A stretch of 64,000 nt of DNA from Alicyclobacillus suci (GTDB lineage: Bacteria; Bacillota; Bacilli; Alicyclobacillales; Alicyclobacillaceae): NCBI RefSeq assembly GCF_017329615.1, contig NZ_JAFMTW010000009.1:1-64000 (forward strand). Reading direction: 5' to 3'. The translations under genes and the position numbers were made by a program. Below are positions 54,424 to 63,810 of this stretch, one piece after another; position 1 is the first letter of the stretch, and every line of letters begins with the position of its first letter. Under the pieces are notes generated by a model that had not been told where the DNA came from, did no database searches, and saw only the letters and a program-made list of their open reading frames with translations.

Positions 54424-55767
54424 TTAACGATTCACGCCGAGTTGTTCTTCGACGACCTTGACGATATCCTGCACAATCTTGCGCAATACGTGTTCATCCG
54501 GGCCCTCAACCATGACGCGCACAAGTGACTCTGTACCCGATTCGCGTACAAGCACGCGGCCACTGTCACCCAATTCCCGTTCACCAGCTGCGAGCGCTGC
54601 CTGAATCGCCGCATTCTGAACCCAAGCGTGTTTGTCGGTCACGCGCACATTTTCAAGAATTTGCGGGTACCGCGTCATCACCGTGCGCAACTCTGAAAGC
54701 GGCTTGCCGCTTTTGACGAGAACCTGCACAAGTTGTAACGCGGTCAAGATACCATCACCCGTCGTAGTGTGGTTCAGGAAAATAATGTGCCCCGATTGTT
54801 CCCCGCCAAGCACTGCCTGATCTGCGCGCATGCGCTCCATCACATATCGGTCGCCGACCGCCGTCCGAACGACTTCAATCCCCGCGGCCTCCATGGCCTT
54901 CATAAAACCCAGATTGCTCATCACGGTGGCTACGATTTTATTGTCGGCCAGCTTGCCCTGACGCTGAAGCGACAAGCCGCAAATTGCCATAATAAAGTCG
55001 CCGTCAATGATTTCACCGGTACTGTCCACCGCAATCAGGCGGTCTGCGTCGCCATCAAAGGACAGACCGAGATCAGCGTGATGAGCCATCACGGCTTGTT
55101 GTATCACCTGTGGATGCGTCGAACCGCAGCCAACGTTAATATTGACACCATCCGGTTCCGCGTGAATGACGGTGACCTTCGCCCCAAGGCGCCGAAATAC
55201 TTCGGGCGCAATCGCGGAAGCCGCACCATTTGCACAGTCGAGCACCACATGTTGCCCGTCAAAGCGCTCATCGACTGTGGATATCAGAAATTGAATATAT
55301 TCCTCCTGCGCGGGTTCCTCATAAATCCGACCAATCTCCCCGCCGGTCGGTCGTGGCAATTCTTCTTCGTTCCGCAAAATATGTTCAATTCGGTCCTCGG
55401 TTTCATCGAGTAACTTAAAACCGTCGCCACCAAAAAACTTAATACCATTATCCTCAACCGGATTATGAGAGGCCGAAATCATGACCCCCGCATCCGCACC
55501 AAGGTGCTTCGTCAAATATGCTACACCCGGCGTGCTGATGACTCCCAAGCGCAAAACATCGACACCCATCGACAAGATGCCGCTGATGAGGGCCGCCTCG
55601 AGCATATCGCCAGAGATACGGGTATCCTTACCTATTGCGATGCGAGCCCCTGGATGCCGCGACGTCAGGACATACGCGCCTACACGCCCCAGGCGAAATG
55701 CCAACTCAGGCGTCAAGTCCGCATTCGCCACGCCCCGAACGCCGTCTGTTCCAAACAATCTACCCAC
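54424..55767 (-). CDS. glmM: Phosphoglucosamine mutase
   Basis: A 447-residue enzyme converting glucosamine-6-phosphate to the 1-phosphate. Catalytic Ser is in MISASHNPVEDNGIK; metal loop DGDADR; C-terminal phosphate loop RESGTESLVRVM. GTG at 55767 (GRLFGTDGVRG) follows AAAGGGG. The order cdaA-cdaR-glmM-glmS is typical of Firmicutes. Confidence 0.96.
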   Translation of the reverse strand: MGRLFGTDGVRGVANADLTPELAFRLGRVGAYVLTSRHPGARIAIGKDTRISGDMLEAALISGILSMGVDVLRLGVISTPGVAYLTKHLGADAGVMISASHNPVEDNGIKFFGGDGFKLLDETEDRIEHILRNEEELPRPTGGEIGRIYEEPAQEEYIQFLISTVDERFDGQHVVLDCANGAASAIAPEVFRRLGAKVTVIHAEPDGVNINVGCGSTHPQVIQQAVMAHHADLGLSFDGDADRLIAVDSTGEIIDGDFIMAICGLSLQRQGKLADNKIVATVMSNLGFMKAMEAAGIEVVRTAVGDRYVMERMRADQAVLGGEQSGHIIFLNHTTTGDGILTALQLVQVLVKSGKPLSELRTVMTRYPQILENVRVTDKHAWVQNAAIQAALAAGERELGDSGRVLVRESGTESLVRVMVEGPDEHVLRKIVQDIVKVVEEQLGVNR

Positions 55768-55842
55768 GGTTAGGCCCCTTTCTAAAGACTTGATCATTTT
55801 GCCACGAATCCCGGTGAAGAACAATAGAAATGATTGACCAAC

Positions 55843-57060
55843 TCACCCTTGGGAAGTGTCGACAGCGACGGTCCGCTGCGAGAGATCTGTCACCGTTACC
55901 CACCGTGGCACTTGTACCGACACGGGCGCCGTCTTAGCGCCTGGTTTCACGTTTGACGTATCCACGGTGACTTTCACGTCCTTCGCCGTCATTCCTTGTA
56001 CAATACTCTTCGGCCCCGTCACAGTCACGTCAATCGTCGGCTGGTTCGGAAGCGTCACGGCACTGCCCGATCTGCCTAGCGTCACCGGCACCTGTTGGAA
56101 CGTCACGGTGGCTGCTGGTTCAACTTGCACGATGGCAGTCACCTTACTCGGCGTCACCTGCGTCATCCCTTGCATGAGCGGCACAAGCACATCAACCGTC
56201 GAGGTCTTGCTCAAACCTGAAACGTCGATAGGCACAGTCAACCCTGTTTTCGGCAACGATGCGGCAGGAATGCCCGATTCACTAACCTCTGTATCCTGCA
56301 GCTTCACGCCGGCCACCGCATATCCCGGCGCGGGTGTCCCCGTCACTTCTGGTGTCAACGCAACCTTTTGATTAGCCGCTTGAATCGGCACGTTGACACT
56401 GATACTGGATGGAGAAATATCGACATCTTGCACGGTATGCCCCTGGCTGTCCACGGGCGTAAGATTGACAATTTTCGTATCGGTCGCCTTCATCCCACTC
56501 ACATCGACATGGCCGACGACCCGAGAGACAGCTGCAACGCGCGTACGCGCGCCGCTGACCGTAACGGACTGAGTGTTTAGCGACAGTTGCCCCATCCCGT
56601 AACCATCGGCTGGGGTACCACTGATTTCAACATCAATTGGCTTGGCCTCACTAACTTTTTTCTCAAGGACGACCGTGACGGTCAGCGGCTTTACCCGGTA
56701 TTTCTTGATGTCATTCGGTAAGTCCACTGCGGCAATATGAAGAACCTGTTTGCCAGGTGCAAGCCCCTGTGCATCGACGACCAACTCTGCCTTGAGCATA
56801 TCGGTCGGCAAAGTGGGTAAATTGAGGGCGCTGGTCGTCACGTCGATGGTCGCCGTCGATTGGCTCATCGAGGACACGACCATATCGTCGCCCACCTGCA
56901 CATGGATAGGTAAGTTGTACGCCTGTGTGACTCCAGCAGCACTCTGCTGCGCAGCCGAAGAATTATCCTGTAAGACATGAACCACGAACCAAATAATGCA
57001 TGCCAAGACGAGTGCGAAGATGCGAAGGAACAAATTGTTCCGAAGAAATCTATCCAGCAT
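55843..57060 (-). CDS. cdaR: CdaA regulator, YbbR-domain protein
   Basis: A 405-residue protein with one N-terminal helix (LFLRIFALVLACIIWFVVHV) and four extracellular YbbR repeats, each with KPLTVTVVLEK/TVTGPKSIV-like strands. It binds and tunes the diadenylate cyclase. ATG at 57060 follows GGCGGAG and overlaps the cdaA stop (TGATG). Confidence 0.93.
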   Translation of the reverse strand: MLDRFLRNNLFLRIFALVLACIIWFVVHVLQDNSSAAQQSAAGVTQAYNLPIHVQVGDDMVVSSMSQSTATIDVTTSALNLPTLPTDMLKAELVVDAQGLAPGKQVLHIAAVDLPNDIKKYRVKPLTVTVVLEKKVSEAKPIDVEISGTPADGYGMGQLSLNTQSVTVSGARTRVAAVSRVVGHVDVSGMKATDTKIVNLTPVDSQGHTVQDVDISPSSISVNVPIQAANQKVALTPEVTGTPAPGYAVAGVKLQDTEVSESGIPAASLPKTGLTVPIDVSGLSKTSTVDVLVPLMQGMTQVTPSKVTAIVQVEPAATVTFQQVPVTLGRSGSAVTLPNQPTIDVTVTGPKSIVQGMTAKDVKVTVDTSNVKPGAKTAPVSVQVPRWVTVTDLSQRTVAVDTSQG

Positions 57061-57884
57061 CACGACTCCGCCTTTCGGTTCCAAAACGGAAGGGAATTGG
57101 AGCGCTTGGCGACGAGCAAGTTCGTCAAGAGCGTCTTCAACCCTTGCTCATCGAGGCTGCGGTGCAACACGCCGTCCACACCGACCGACACTTTGCCTGT
57201 CTCCTCCGATACGACCACGGCGACCCCATCCGACTGCTCAGTAATCCCCAAAGCGGCCCGATGGCGGGTCCCCAACTGTTTATCTAAACTCCGGTTCTCT
57301 GTCAGCGGCAGAAAACACCCAGCTGCAACAATTTGATTGTTTCTGACGATGACCGCGCCATCGTGCAATGGCGTGTTCGGGATGAACAGGTTAATAAACA
57401 ACTCACTACTGACATGGCCTTCAATAGAAGTGCCCGTCTCGATGTACTCCGATAGTCCGGTCCTGCGCTCAATGACGATCAACGCGCCGATTTTCGTTTT
57501 GGAGAGCACCTGCGTGGCCTTGACAATCTCATTGACGGTCTGTTGATCTTCTTCTTGTCCCTGTTGATTCAGCGACAAAGACCAAAACCCGCCCCGTCCC
57601 AATTGTTCCAGGGCGCGTCTCAACTCAGGCTGAAAGACGACAGGAATCGCAAAGAAGCCAATTTGAATGATCTTGCCAAGCAGCCAATTCGATGCAGAAA
57701 GGTGCAGAAGTTGGCTAATGAGCGTAACAATCACGACAATCATCGCACCTTTTAACAACTGCACCGCGCGTGTACCCCGAATAAGAAGCAACAAAAAGTA
57801 CAGCACAAACGCAACGAATAAGATGTCGATGACGTCTTTAAAGCTGAAATTTCGAACTACGGCCAGCCATGTGTCCATGTCCAT
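57060..57884 (-). CDS. cdaA: Diadenylate cyclase (c-di-AMP synthase)
   Basis: A 274-residue protein with three N-terminal helices and a DAC domain: DGAVIVRNN and GTRHRAALGITEQSD catalytic motifs. It makes c-di-AMP, controlling potassium and wall homeostasis. First of cdaA-cdaR-glmM. Confidence 0.95.
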   Translation of the reverse strand: MDMDTWLAVVRNFSFKDVIDILFVAFVLYFLLLLIRGTRAVQLLKGAMIVVIVTLISQLLHLSASNWLLGKIIQIGFFAIPVVFQPELRRALEQLGRGGFWSLSLNQQGQEEDQQTVNEIVKATQVLSKTKIGALIVIERRTGLSEYIETGTSIEGHVSSELFINLFIPNTPLHDGAVIVRNNQIVAAGCFLPLTENRSLDKQLGTRHRAALGITEQSDGVAVVVSEETGKVSVGVDGVLHRSLDEQGLKTLLTNLLVAKRSNSLPFWNRKAES

Positions 57885-57963
57885 CCACCCAACCGGAAAT
57901 CCGAACTAAAACCATCGTCCCCCATTGTTTCGCACAATGAAGGCCTGAGTCAAGTCCAGATGG

Positions 57964-58644
57964 TCAAGCCCGGTTGCGTTGCCGGATACCTTTTCGCTTT
58001 TGTCGGCTTGCCTTTGCCCGCTGCAGTGTCCGAAAGAAGCCCTGATACAGCGCATGGTGCCCTGCGTCTGTCGGATGAATGGGGTTTTTGTATAAGCGAA
58101 TATCCCGAAACTGGCCACTTTTGTAGTGTTCGACATAATCCGCCTCGTGCCCGCGAAACGCCCGTGAAGCATCAAAGACGTGTAGCCGGTGGTGCGCGGC
58201 GACCTTGCGAATCATGTCGTTGTATGTCTGTGTGATACGCTCTGCCAATTCGAAATTCGGGAAGGGATTATAGAGGGTGGCAATCACGAATGTGTTGTAC
58301 GGGCGGTTTGCGCGTTCGACAATTTCTTCAATTTCGCTTTGCGACCGCTCACACACCTGTGCAATCCGCTCAGGTTTACCGGTCAATAATACGGGTGCAC
58401 CGCGGAGTAAATCGTTGCCGCCAATCATCAGCGTGACGATTTCCGCCTCGTCGTAGATACACTGAGGCACCTCAGGCAGTGACTTGTTCAATTGTCGTGA
58501 CGTCCAGCCAGGTTTCGCCTGAACGTGCAGACTGACGCGTGCGTTGCGCGCTAAGTGTCTACGAAGTCGCTCAGGATAGCTTAAATCCGGTGAAGTCGCT
58601 CCATATCCATATGTAATGGAGTCTCCGAGTGCAAGCATCAGCAC
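57964..58644 (-). CDS. SGNH/GDSL-type hydrolase
   Basis: A 226-residue esterase: GDSITYG (Ser block), GGNDLL (Asn) and HPTDAGH (His-Asp). No signal peptide; basic C-terminus. Substrate unknown; location between rocF and cdaA is not informative. Confidence 0.88.
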   Translation of the reverse strand: MLMLALGDSITYGYGATSPDLSYPERLRRHLARNARVSLHVQAKPGWTSRQLNKSLPEVPQCIYDEAEIVTLMIGGNDLLRGAPVLLTGKPERIAQVCERSQSEIEEIVERANRPYNTFVIATLYNPFPNFELAERITQTYNDMIRKVAAHHRLHVFDASRAFRGHEADYVEHYKSGQFRDIRLYKNPIHPTDAGHHALYQGFFRTLQRAKASRQKRKGIRQRNRA

Positions 58645-58799
58645 AAAGTTAAACCTCCCCTAGTCGCGATAAGGTATCACCTCATAAACTATGGGCGAGG
58701 GCTTGCACACGTCACTACACCGGTCTAGAAAACCGCTACGTCCCACGCGTGAAAGCGCTGCCTGGGACGCATGTGCGACACTAGCCTACCGATTGGTTT

Positions 58800-59699
58800 T
58801 TACAACACAGTTTTGCCAAACAGCGATTCGACCAGTTCGACAGCCATCATCGCCGTTCGATTACGCTCGTCCAAAATCGGATTTACTTCGACGACGTCGA
58901 CCGAGACCAAGGCATCCGACGAAGCCAGCATTTCCATCGCCAAATGTCCCTCCCGATATGTCACGCCGCCGTACACCGGCGTGCCGACACCAGGGGCAAA
59001 CATGGGATCCAACGCGTCAAGGTCTAGACTCAGATGAATCCCATCCGTTCCGTCTGTGGCAATTCCAATCGCCTCCGTCATAACTTTCGCCATGCCCCGC
59101 CGGTCAATCTCCGCCATCGTGTAGCAGCGAATCCCCGTCTCGTGAATCAGTTTCGCCTCATCTGCGTCGATAGAGCGAATGCCAACCAACACCACGTTTT
59201 CCGGCTTGACCTTTTGCTTTAGTCCCCCAATTGCCAACAAATCCTCATGGCCATAGCCCAGGCTGACCGCCAGAGGCATTCCATGAATATTCCCGGACGG
59301 CGTCGTCTCCGACGTGTTCATATCCCCGTGCGCATCAAACCAAATGACGCCATAATTTGCGCTGGACTGCGCCATGCCTGCCAAGCTGCCAATGGCAATG
59401 CTGTGATCGCCACCGAGAATAATTGGAATGTGACCTTCCGTGACGACTGTGCTGACAATGTTGCACAAGTTCTTCGACACCTCCGTCACCTCGTGGAGGT
59501 AGCGAAGTTTTGTATTTTGATTTTGCTCCTTCATCTCTGGCGTGGGCACATTGATATTCCCGAGGTCTTGAACCGTGTAGCCAAGCCCCTCCAACGCTGC
59601 ACTCAGCCCAGCGTAACGAATCGCACTGGGCCCCATGTCGACGCCGCGGCGCCCCTGTCCCAAATCGGAGGGCACACCAATAATCCGCAACTCTTTCAT
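58800..59699 (-). CDS. rocF: Arginase
   Basis: A 299-residue arginase with manganese ligands in GGDHSIAIGS, WFDAHGDMNT and SLDLDALDP. It hydrolyses arginine to ornithine and urea. ATG at 59699 follows AGGAGCG. Same strand as spoIIM, 12 bp after it. Confidence 0.95.
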   Translation of the reverse strand: MKELRIIGVPSDLGQGRRGVDMGPSAIRYAGLSAALEGLGYTVQDLGNINVPTPEMKEQNQNTKLRYLHEVTEVSKNLCNIVSTVVTEGHIPIILGGDHSIAIGSLAGMAQSSANYGVIWFDAHGDMNTSETTPSGNIHGMPLAVSLGYGHEDLLAIGGLKQKVKPENVVLVGIRSIDADEAKLIHETGIRCYTMAEIDRRGMAKVMTEAIGIATDGTDGIHLSLDLDALDPMFAPGVGTPVYGGVTYREGHLAMEMLASSDALVSVDVVEVNPILDERNRTAMMAVELVESLFGKTVL

Positions 59700-59711
59700 C
59701 GCAAACGCTCC

Positions 59712-60377
59712 TCAATGATGTTTTAAGTTTGGTATCCCCCAATGAAGGAGATGGGGGGTGATGGCAGATTCGATGAGTGCCGCAATAACTAACATTCCCC
59801 AGATGAACGGCAGACTACACGCCGTGCGCAGCAGTGCGAACAAAAGTGGACGCCTTGGACTTTGGACATTCACAGCAGAATCCACGCGATTGCCCGCAGT
59901 TTCGAGGCGCCGCCGAAACGCGCGCGCAATCGCGCGGATAACCGCCATGCCGTTGGCAATGCCTAAAGCTGCAGCCCACACAATGGCCGCCAATTCGATT
60001 ACGCCATGTGGCAATAACCCAAAGACAATGGTCTTCCACGCGGGCACACCCTGCTCTGAGACGACGAGTGACACCGCGTAACCGCTTAACAGTCCGTTTA
60101 TCCACATCGAATATGCCGGGAAGATGCCGAACACCAAACCAAAAATGGAAAGTTCCGTGGCCGCATTATGCAAGAAAATTCGCCAAAACTCCTGAACCCA
60201 TGACAAACTGCCTCCGGAGTCAACACTTCGGACGAGTTCTTTCATCATCGGGGCGATTTGATTCTTGATATCGGCGGGATTGAGCCAGCCGACTAGGAAT
60301 CCTAGGACGAGGAGAACGATAACCAAAGCGACGTAGATGCGCATCTCCGACCGGTAGGCGAGTGTAGGTTTTTGCAA
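59712..60377 (-). CDS. spoIIM: Stage II sporulation protein M family
   Basis: A 221-residue membrane protein of the SpoIIM/DUF95 family with five helices (NAATELSIFGLVFGIFPAY and GLLPHGVIELAAIVWAAALG). SpoIIM anchors the engulfment DMP complex. TTG at 60377 follows GGGAGAGG. Divergent from pdaB. Confidence 0.85.
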   Translation of the reverse strand: MQKPTLAYRSEMRIYVALVIVLLVLGFLVGWLNPADIKNQIAPMMKELVRSVDSGGSLSWVQEFWRIFLHNAATELSIFGLVFGIFPAYSMWINGLLSGYAVSLVVSEQGVPAWKTIVFGLLPHGVIELAAIVWAAALGIANGMAVIRAIARAFRRRLETAGNRVDSAVNVQSPRRPLLFALLRTACSLPFIWGMLVIAALIESAITPHLLHWGIPNLKHH

Positions 60378-60452
60378 TCTATCCTCTCCCTTGTATACCT
60401 TGCTGTTTCCACGCAAACACTTTCCCGAGAGAACAAAGGAGGTCTTGAAAAC

Positions 60453-61193
60453 ATGTTACGACTTCGACGCGCTGTACTGTGTTCACTATTCACCGCAGTG
60501 ATGACTGTAGGCAGCCTGTTTGTGTCAGATCTGCCCACCACCCACGCAGCAACCAACGCACAACCCAAGGCAATTTACAAAGTCGACACCGATAAAAAAG
60601 TGGTTGCTCTCACATTCGACATTTCTTGGGGAAACAAGGTTCCCGAACCGGTGCTCGACGTATTGAAAAAAGAGAAAGTGACGAAAGCCACATTCTTTTT
60701 AAGCGGGCCGTGGACGTTACACCATCCTGAAATCGCCAAACAAATCAAAAATATGGGGTACGAAATTGGGAATCACGGCAACCTGCACAAAGATTTTTCG
60801 CGTTACCCGGATAGCTGGATTCGCGAACAGGTTTCCATTTCCGAAAAATCCATTCAGCAGGTAACCGGTGTAAAGACAAAACTTATCCGTACCCCAAACG
60901 GCGACTTCAATCCACGTGTCATTCGCTGCCTCAACAGCATGGGATACACAGTCATTCAGTGGAACACAGACTCTCTTGACTGGATGAACCCTGGCACAAA
61001 AAACATTGTCAACCGTGTGACCAAGCGGGCCGTGCCTGGGGACATAATTTTGATGCACGCCAGCGACTCGTCTAAACAAATTGTTGAAGCACTTCCACAA
61101 ATCATTGACCAACTGCGCAAGGACGGCTATCAGTTTGTGACGGTCTCCGAACTGCTGGCCAATGCGAAAGTCTCCTCTTCCATCGTACGCTGA
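60453..61193 (+). CDS. pdaB: Sporulation polysaccharide deacetylase family protein PdaB
   Basis: A 246-residue exported protein: signal sequence (residues 1-27), then a NodB deacetylase domain with LTFDISWG (TFD), GNHGNLH and RTPNGDF. It is needed for spore cortex upkeep in Bacillus. ATG at 60453 follows AAAGGAGG. The canonical second Asp of LTFDD is replaced by Ile here (TFDIS), as in other PdaB proteins. Confidence 0.92.
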   Translation: MLRLRRAVLCSLFTAVMTVGSLFVSDLPTTHAATNAQPKAIYKVDTDKKVVALTFDISWGNKVPEPVLDVLKKEKVTKATFFLSGPWTLHHPEIAKQIKNMGYEIGNHGNLHKDFSRYPDSWIREQVSISEKSIQQVTGVKTKLIRTPNGDFNPRVIRCLNSMGYTVIQWNTDSLDWMNPGTKNIVNRVTKRAVPGDIILMHASDSSKQIVEALPQIIDQLRKDGYQFVTVSELLANAKVSSSIVR

Positions 61194-61248
61194 CCGATTG
61201 GCGTTCAGTCGTTTGCGATGTACAGGCTTACATTTACAAATGCATATG

Positions 61249-61270
61249 GCCGCGGACAACCGCGGCTTTT
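61249..61270 (+). terminator. Terminator after pdaB
   Basis: GCCGCGG-ACAA-CCGCGGC followed by TTTTG. Confidence 0.85.
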
Positions 61271-61386
61271 GTCGTTGTTATCATACCCTACCGAATCTCG
61301 CCAGACAAACCATTCACCCGCCTGGATAGCGGGCGCAAAGTCGTCACATATTATCATTGACAAGTTGGACATCGGGGGGATTTAGC

Positions 61387-62043
61387 GTGAATAGACGACG
61401 TGCCATCATCTCCGTGCTGTCCCTCACCGCCATCATCGTCACGGGCTGTGGTATTTCCAATGCCAGTGCCGATACGAGTGGTGCCGGAAACGCAGATTAC
61501 GGCCAGACCAAACAAATGGTCATCGATATCCTAAACTCGAAGGATGGACAGCAGGCATTATTGGATACACTGAAGAATCCGCAGGTCAAAAGTGAACTCA
61601 TCGCTTCGCCGCAGGACGTGCAACAAGCGTTGACGAAGGCCATTGAATCGCCGCAGACGCAAAAGTTCCTCACGGAAGGCGCAAAAGATCCAAAGTTTGC
61701 CGCTGCATTGGCCAAAGCAGCACAACCTGAACTCAAAACCACTGTTCAACAATTGATGAAAGAGCCCGACTTTCAAAAAGATATGCTCGTCCTCTTGAAG
61801 TCGAACGATTTTACGAGCAATCTGGAAGCGCTCATGAAAGGACCAGATTTTCGCAACACTTTACAGGGACTTATCCTCCAATCCATGAGCTCTCCAGCGT
61901 TCCAAATGCAGTTTCAAAGCGCGGTTCAGAAGGCCGTTCAACAGTCGATGCAACAGGGACAAGCTGGCTCTGGCGGCGGTAGTGGTGGTGGAAGTAGCGG
62001 GGGAAGCCAAGGCGGATCAAGCGGCGGTGGTTCTTCCTCATAG
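61387..62043 (+). CDS. gerD: Spore germination lipoprotein GerD
   Basis: A 218-residue lipoprotein: lipobox TGCG near residue 22, a central alpha-helical GerD repeat region (KDGQQALLDTLKNPQVK, KDPKFAAALAKAAQP) and a Gly/Ser-rich tail. GerD organises germinant receptors into a germinosome in spores. GTG at 61387 follows GGGGGGA. Confidence 0.93.
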   Translation: MNRRRAIISVLSLTAIIVTGCGISNASADTSGAGNADYGQTKQMVIDILNSKDGQQALLDTLKNPQVKSELIASPQDVQQALTKAIESPQTQKFLTEGAKDPKFAAALAKAAQPELKTTVQQLMKEPDFQKDMLVLLKSNDFTSNLEALMKGPDFRNTLQGLILQSMSSPAFQMQFQSAVQKAVQQSMQQGQAGSGGGSGGGSSGGSQGGSSGGGSSS

Positions 62044-62054
62044 ACTAGCGCAAT

Positions 62055-62092
62055 TAAAAAGAGCACCTTCGATAAGGAAGGTGCTCTTTTCT
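62055..62092. terminator. Bidirectional terminator between gerD and salA
   Basis: AAAAAGAGCACCTTC and GAAGGTGCTCTTTT: 13-bp stem with A and T runs on either side, serving the convergent genes. Confidence 0.92.
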
Positions 62093-62115
62093 GATTTATT
62101 TGTCATATACCGCAA

Positions 62116-63222
62116 TCACGCGTTTCGTTGAAGTGGCTGGGTCTTCACACCAAGCCGCATACCAACGCGTTCAGCCAACTGCCGATATGCTTGGCCCTGT
62201 AAAGACGACTCGTCAAATAACGGATCCTTTTGCTTATCCAAGTTCGCAATCGGAATCTCAATTAACAGTTCCGTATTTAACTGGGAAGCGACTTGCTCGC
62301 CACCCCCACGACCGAAAATATAAGCGCGCTCGTCGGAATCGTCGAACTGGAAGTAAGCCATATTCTCGACGACCCCAATGACCTCGTGGTTGGTCCGCAC
62401 ACCCATCAGCCCAGCGCGCACCGCGACCGCGGAAGCAGCCGCCTGCGGTGTCGTGACAATCAACTGCTTACTATTTGGCAATAACGAGTGAACGTCGAGT
62501 GCCATATCCCCAGTCCCTGGTGGCAAATCGAGTAACACCACATCAACGTCACCCCAATGTACTTGACCAAAGAAGTTCCGCAGCATTTTGCCAAGCATTG
62601 GTCCACGCCACACCACCGGTGTGTCTTTTGGCACAAAAAATTGCATGGAAATCAGTTTGACGCCTTCCACCTCTATCGGCATGATGAGTTCATCAATCAC
62701 CGTTGGTTTCTTATCCTGCACACCAAAGATGGCAGGAATGCTAAATCCATAGATATCGGCATCAATCACCGCTACCCGGACACCTTGTCGAGCCAATGCG
62801 ACGGCCAAATTCGCAGTGACTGTCGACTTCCCAACGCCGCCTTTTCCAGATGCAATCGCGAGGAACTGAACCGGTTTGTCTCCGCGCAAGAGTGCCGGAA
62901 CCGCTTGTTGTTGTGGTGCTGCAGTTGACCCCGTGTTCTCACCGCGTACCTTAGCTGTAAACGCAGCGCGTTGCTCATCGGTCATATGGCCAATCTGCAC
63001 GTTGACTTGTTTAACGCCCGGGAGGGAGAGAATACGCTCTTCGACTTCCTTTTCAATAATGGTGCGCAACGGGCATCCGCGAATCGTCAATAATACCTCG
63101 ACGTTCACTCTTCCCTCTTCGATCTCGATGTTCTTCACCATGTCCAATTCCACAATGCTTTTATGGACCTCGGGATCTTCAACGTCCCGCAATACGTCTA
63201 ATACTTGTTCCTTCGTGACCAC
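62116..63222 (-). CDS. salA: Mrp/NBP35-family ATPase SalA
   Basis: A 368-residue protein: N-terminal MIP18/DUF59 domain (residues ~1-80), linker, then P-loop ATPase SGKGGVGKSTVTAN. In Bacillus SalA also regulates exoproteases; other members carry iron-sulfur clusters. GTG at 63222 follows GGAGG at 8 nt. No CxxC-type cluster motif is obvious. Confidence 0.9.
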   Translation of the reverse strand: MVTKEQVLDVLRDVEDPEVHKSIVELDMVKNIEIEEGRVNVEVLLTIRGCPLRTIIEKEVEERILSLPGVKQVNVQIGHMTDEQRAAFTAKVRGENTGSTAAPQQQAVPALLRGDKPVQFLAIASGKGGVGKSTVTANLAVALARQGVRVAVIDADIYGFSIPAIFGVQDKKPTVIDELIMPIEVEGVKLISMQFFVPKDTPVVWRGPMLGKMLRNFFGQVHWGDVDVVLLDLPPGTGDMALDVHSLLPNSKQLIVTTPQAAASAVAVRAGLMGVRTNHEVIGVVENMAYFQFDDSDERAYIFGRGGGEQVASQLNTELLIEIPIANLDKQKDPLFDESSLQGQAYRQLAERVGMRLGVKTQPLQRNA

Positions 63223-63338
63223 ATCGTTCGCCTCCAAACGAAGTTGTTGCCCTCATGCTGTCATCCAGTGTACATCAATGAGGACTGGAAACCAAACGAC
63301 GCAAAAGATACGGGAAGGAAGTGGAAGGCCCTCACAAA

Positions 63339-63803
63339 CTACCGTGTCTCGATGATATCAAAGCGCGGATGCTTACCAGACGCCAGCCACAATAATTCAA
63401 ACTGTACCGGAGGATTCTTAGGACCTACAAACCACATGGATTGGCCCGCCTGAAGTGTAAATGGGGCTGAGCGAATTTGCGAAGATCGTGTTGGCCAAGC
63501 GCGGGGCGTCGATTGCCCCACATCGAGCACCGGCAGTGATTCACCGCTGAGGGATTTCAGAACCACGTGCGAAAGCGTGCTCCCCGAACGATTCTCCACT
63601 TGATAAATAGGTTTGCCGAACCACATCTGACCCGTGTCCGTAAGTACGAGATACTGTGTCAGTTCTGTCGCTTCATGGCCAATTGCCACAGGCTGACTGT
63701 CCGCTTCTGCAGAAGAAGCGGACCACACGGTCCCAAAGGTCGCCAGCCCACAGGCAAGAACCACACCACAGACGATATTCCACCAACGTTTCCGCTGTTG
63801 CAA
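63339..63803 (-). CDS. Exported protein of unknown function
   Basis: A 154-residue protein from TTG 63803, with an AGGGG site 11 nt upstream. It has a signal-peptide-like N-terminus (NIVCGVVLACGLATFGTVW followed by SASSAEA) and a beta-rich body. It lies between salA and cwlD, the place of kbaA in Bacillus, but lacks its multiple membrane helices. The longer upstream frame overlaps cwlD and is not used. Confidence 0.65.
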   Translation of the reverse strand: MQQRKRWWNIVCGVVLACGLATFGTVWSASSAEADSQPVAIGHEATELTQYLVLTDTGQMWFGKPIYQVENRSGSTLSHVVLKSLSGESLPVLDVGQSTPRAWPTRSSQIRSAPFTLQAGQSMWFVGPKNPPVQFELLWLASGKHPRFDIIETR

Positions 63804-63810
63804 CGCGAAC

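Noticed and set aside
54769-55413. A 214-residue plus-strand frame opposite glmM
   Set aside because: Shadow of glmM; no start signal or family pattern.
58739-58769. CGTCCCA/TGGGACG inverted repeat after rocF
   Set aside because: Long loop and no T-run; not convincing as a terminator.
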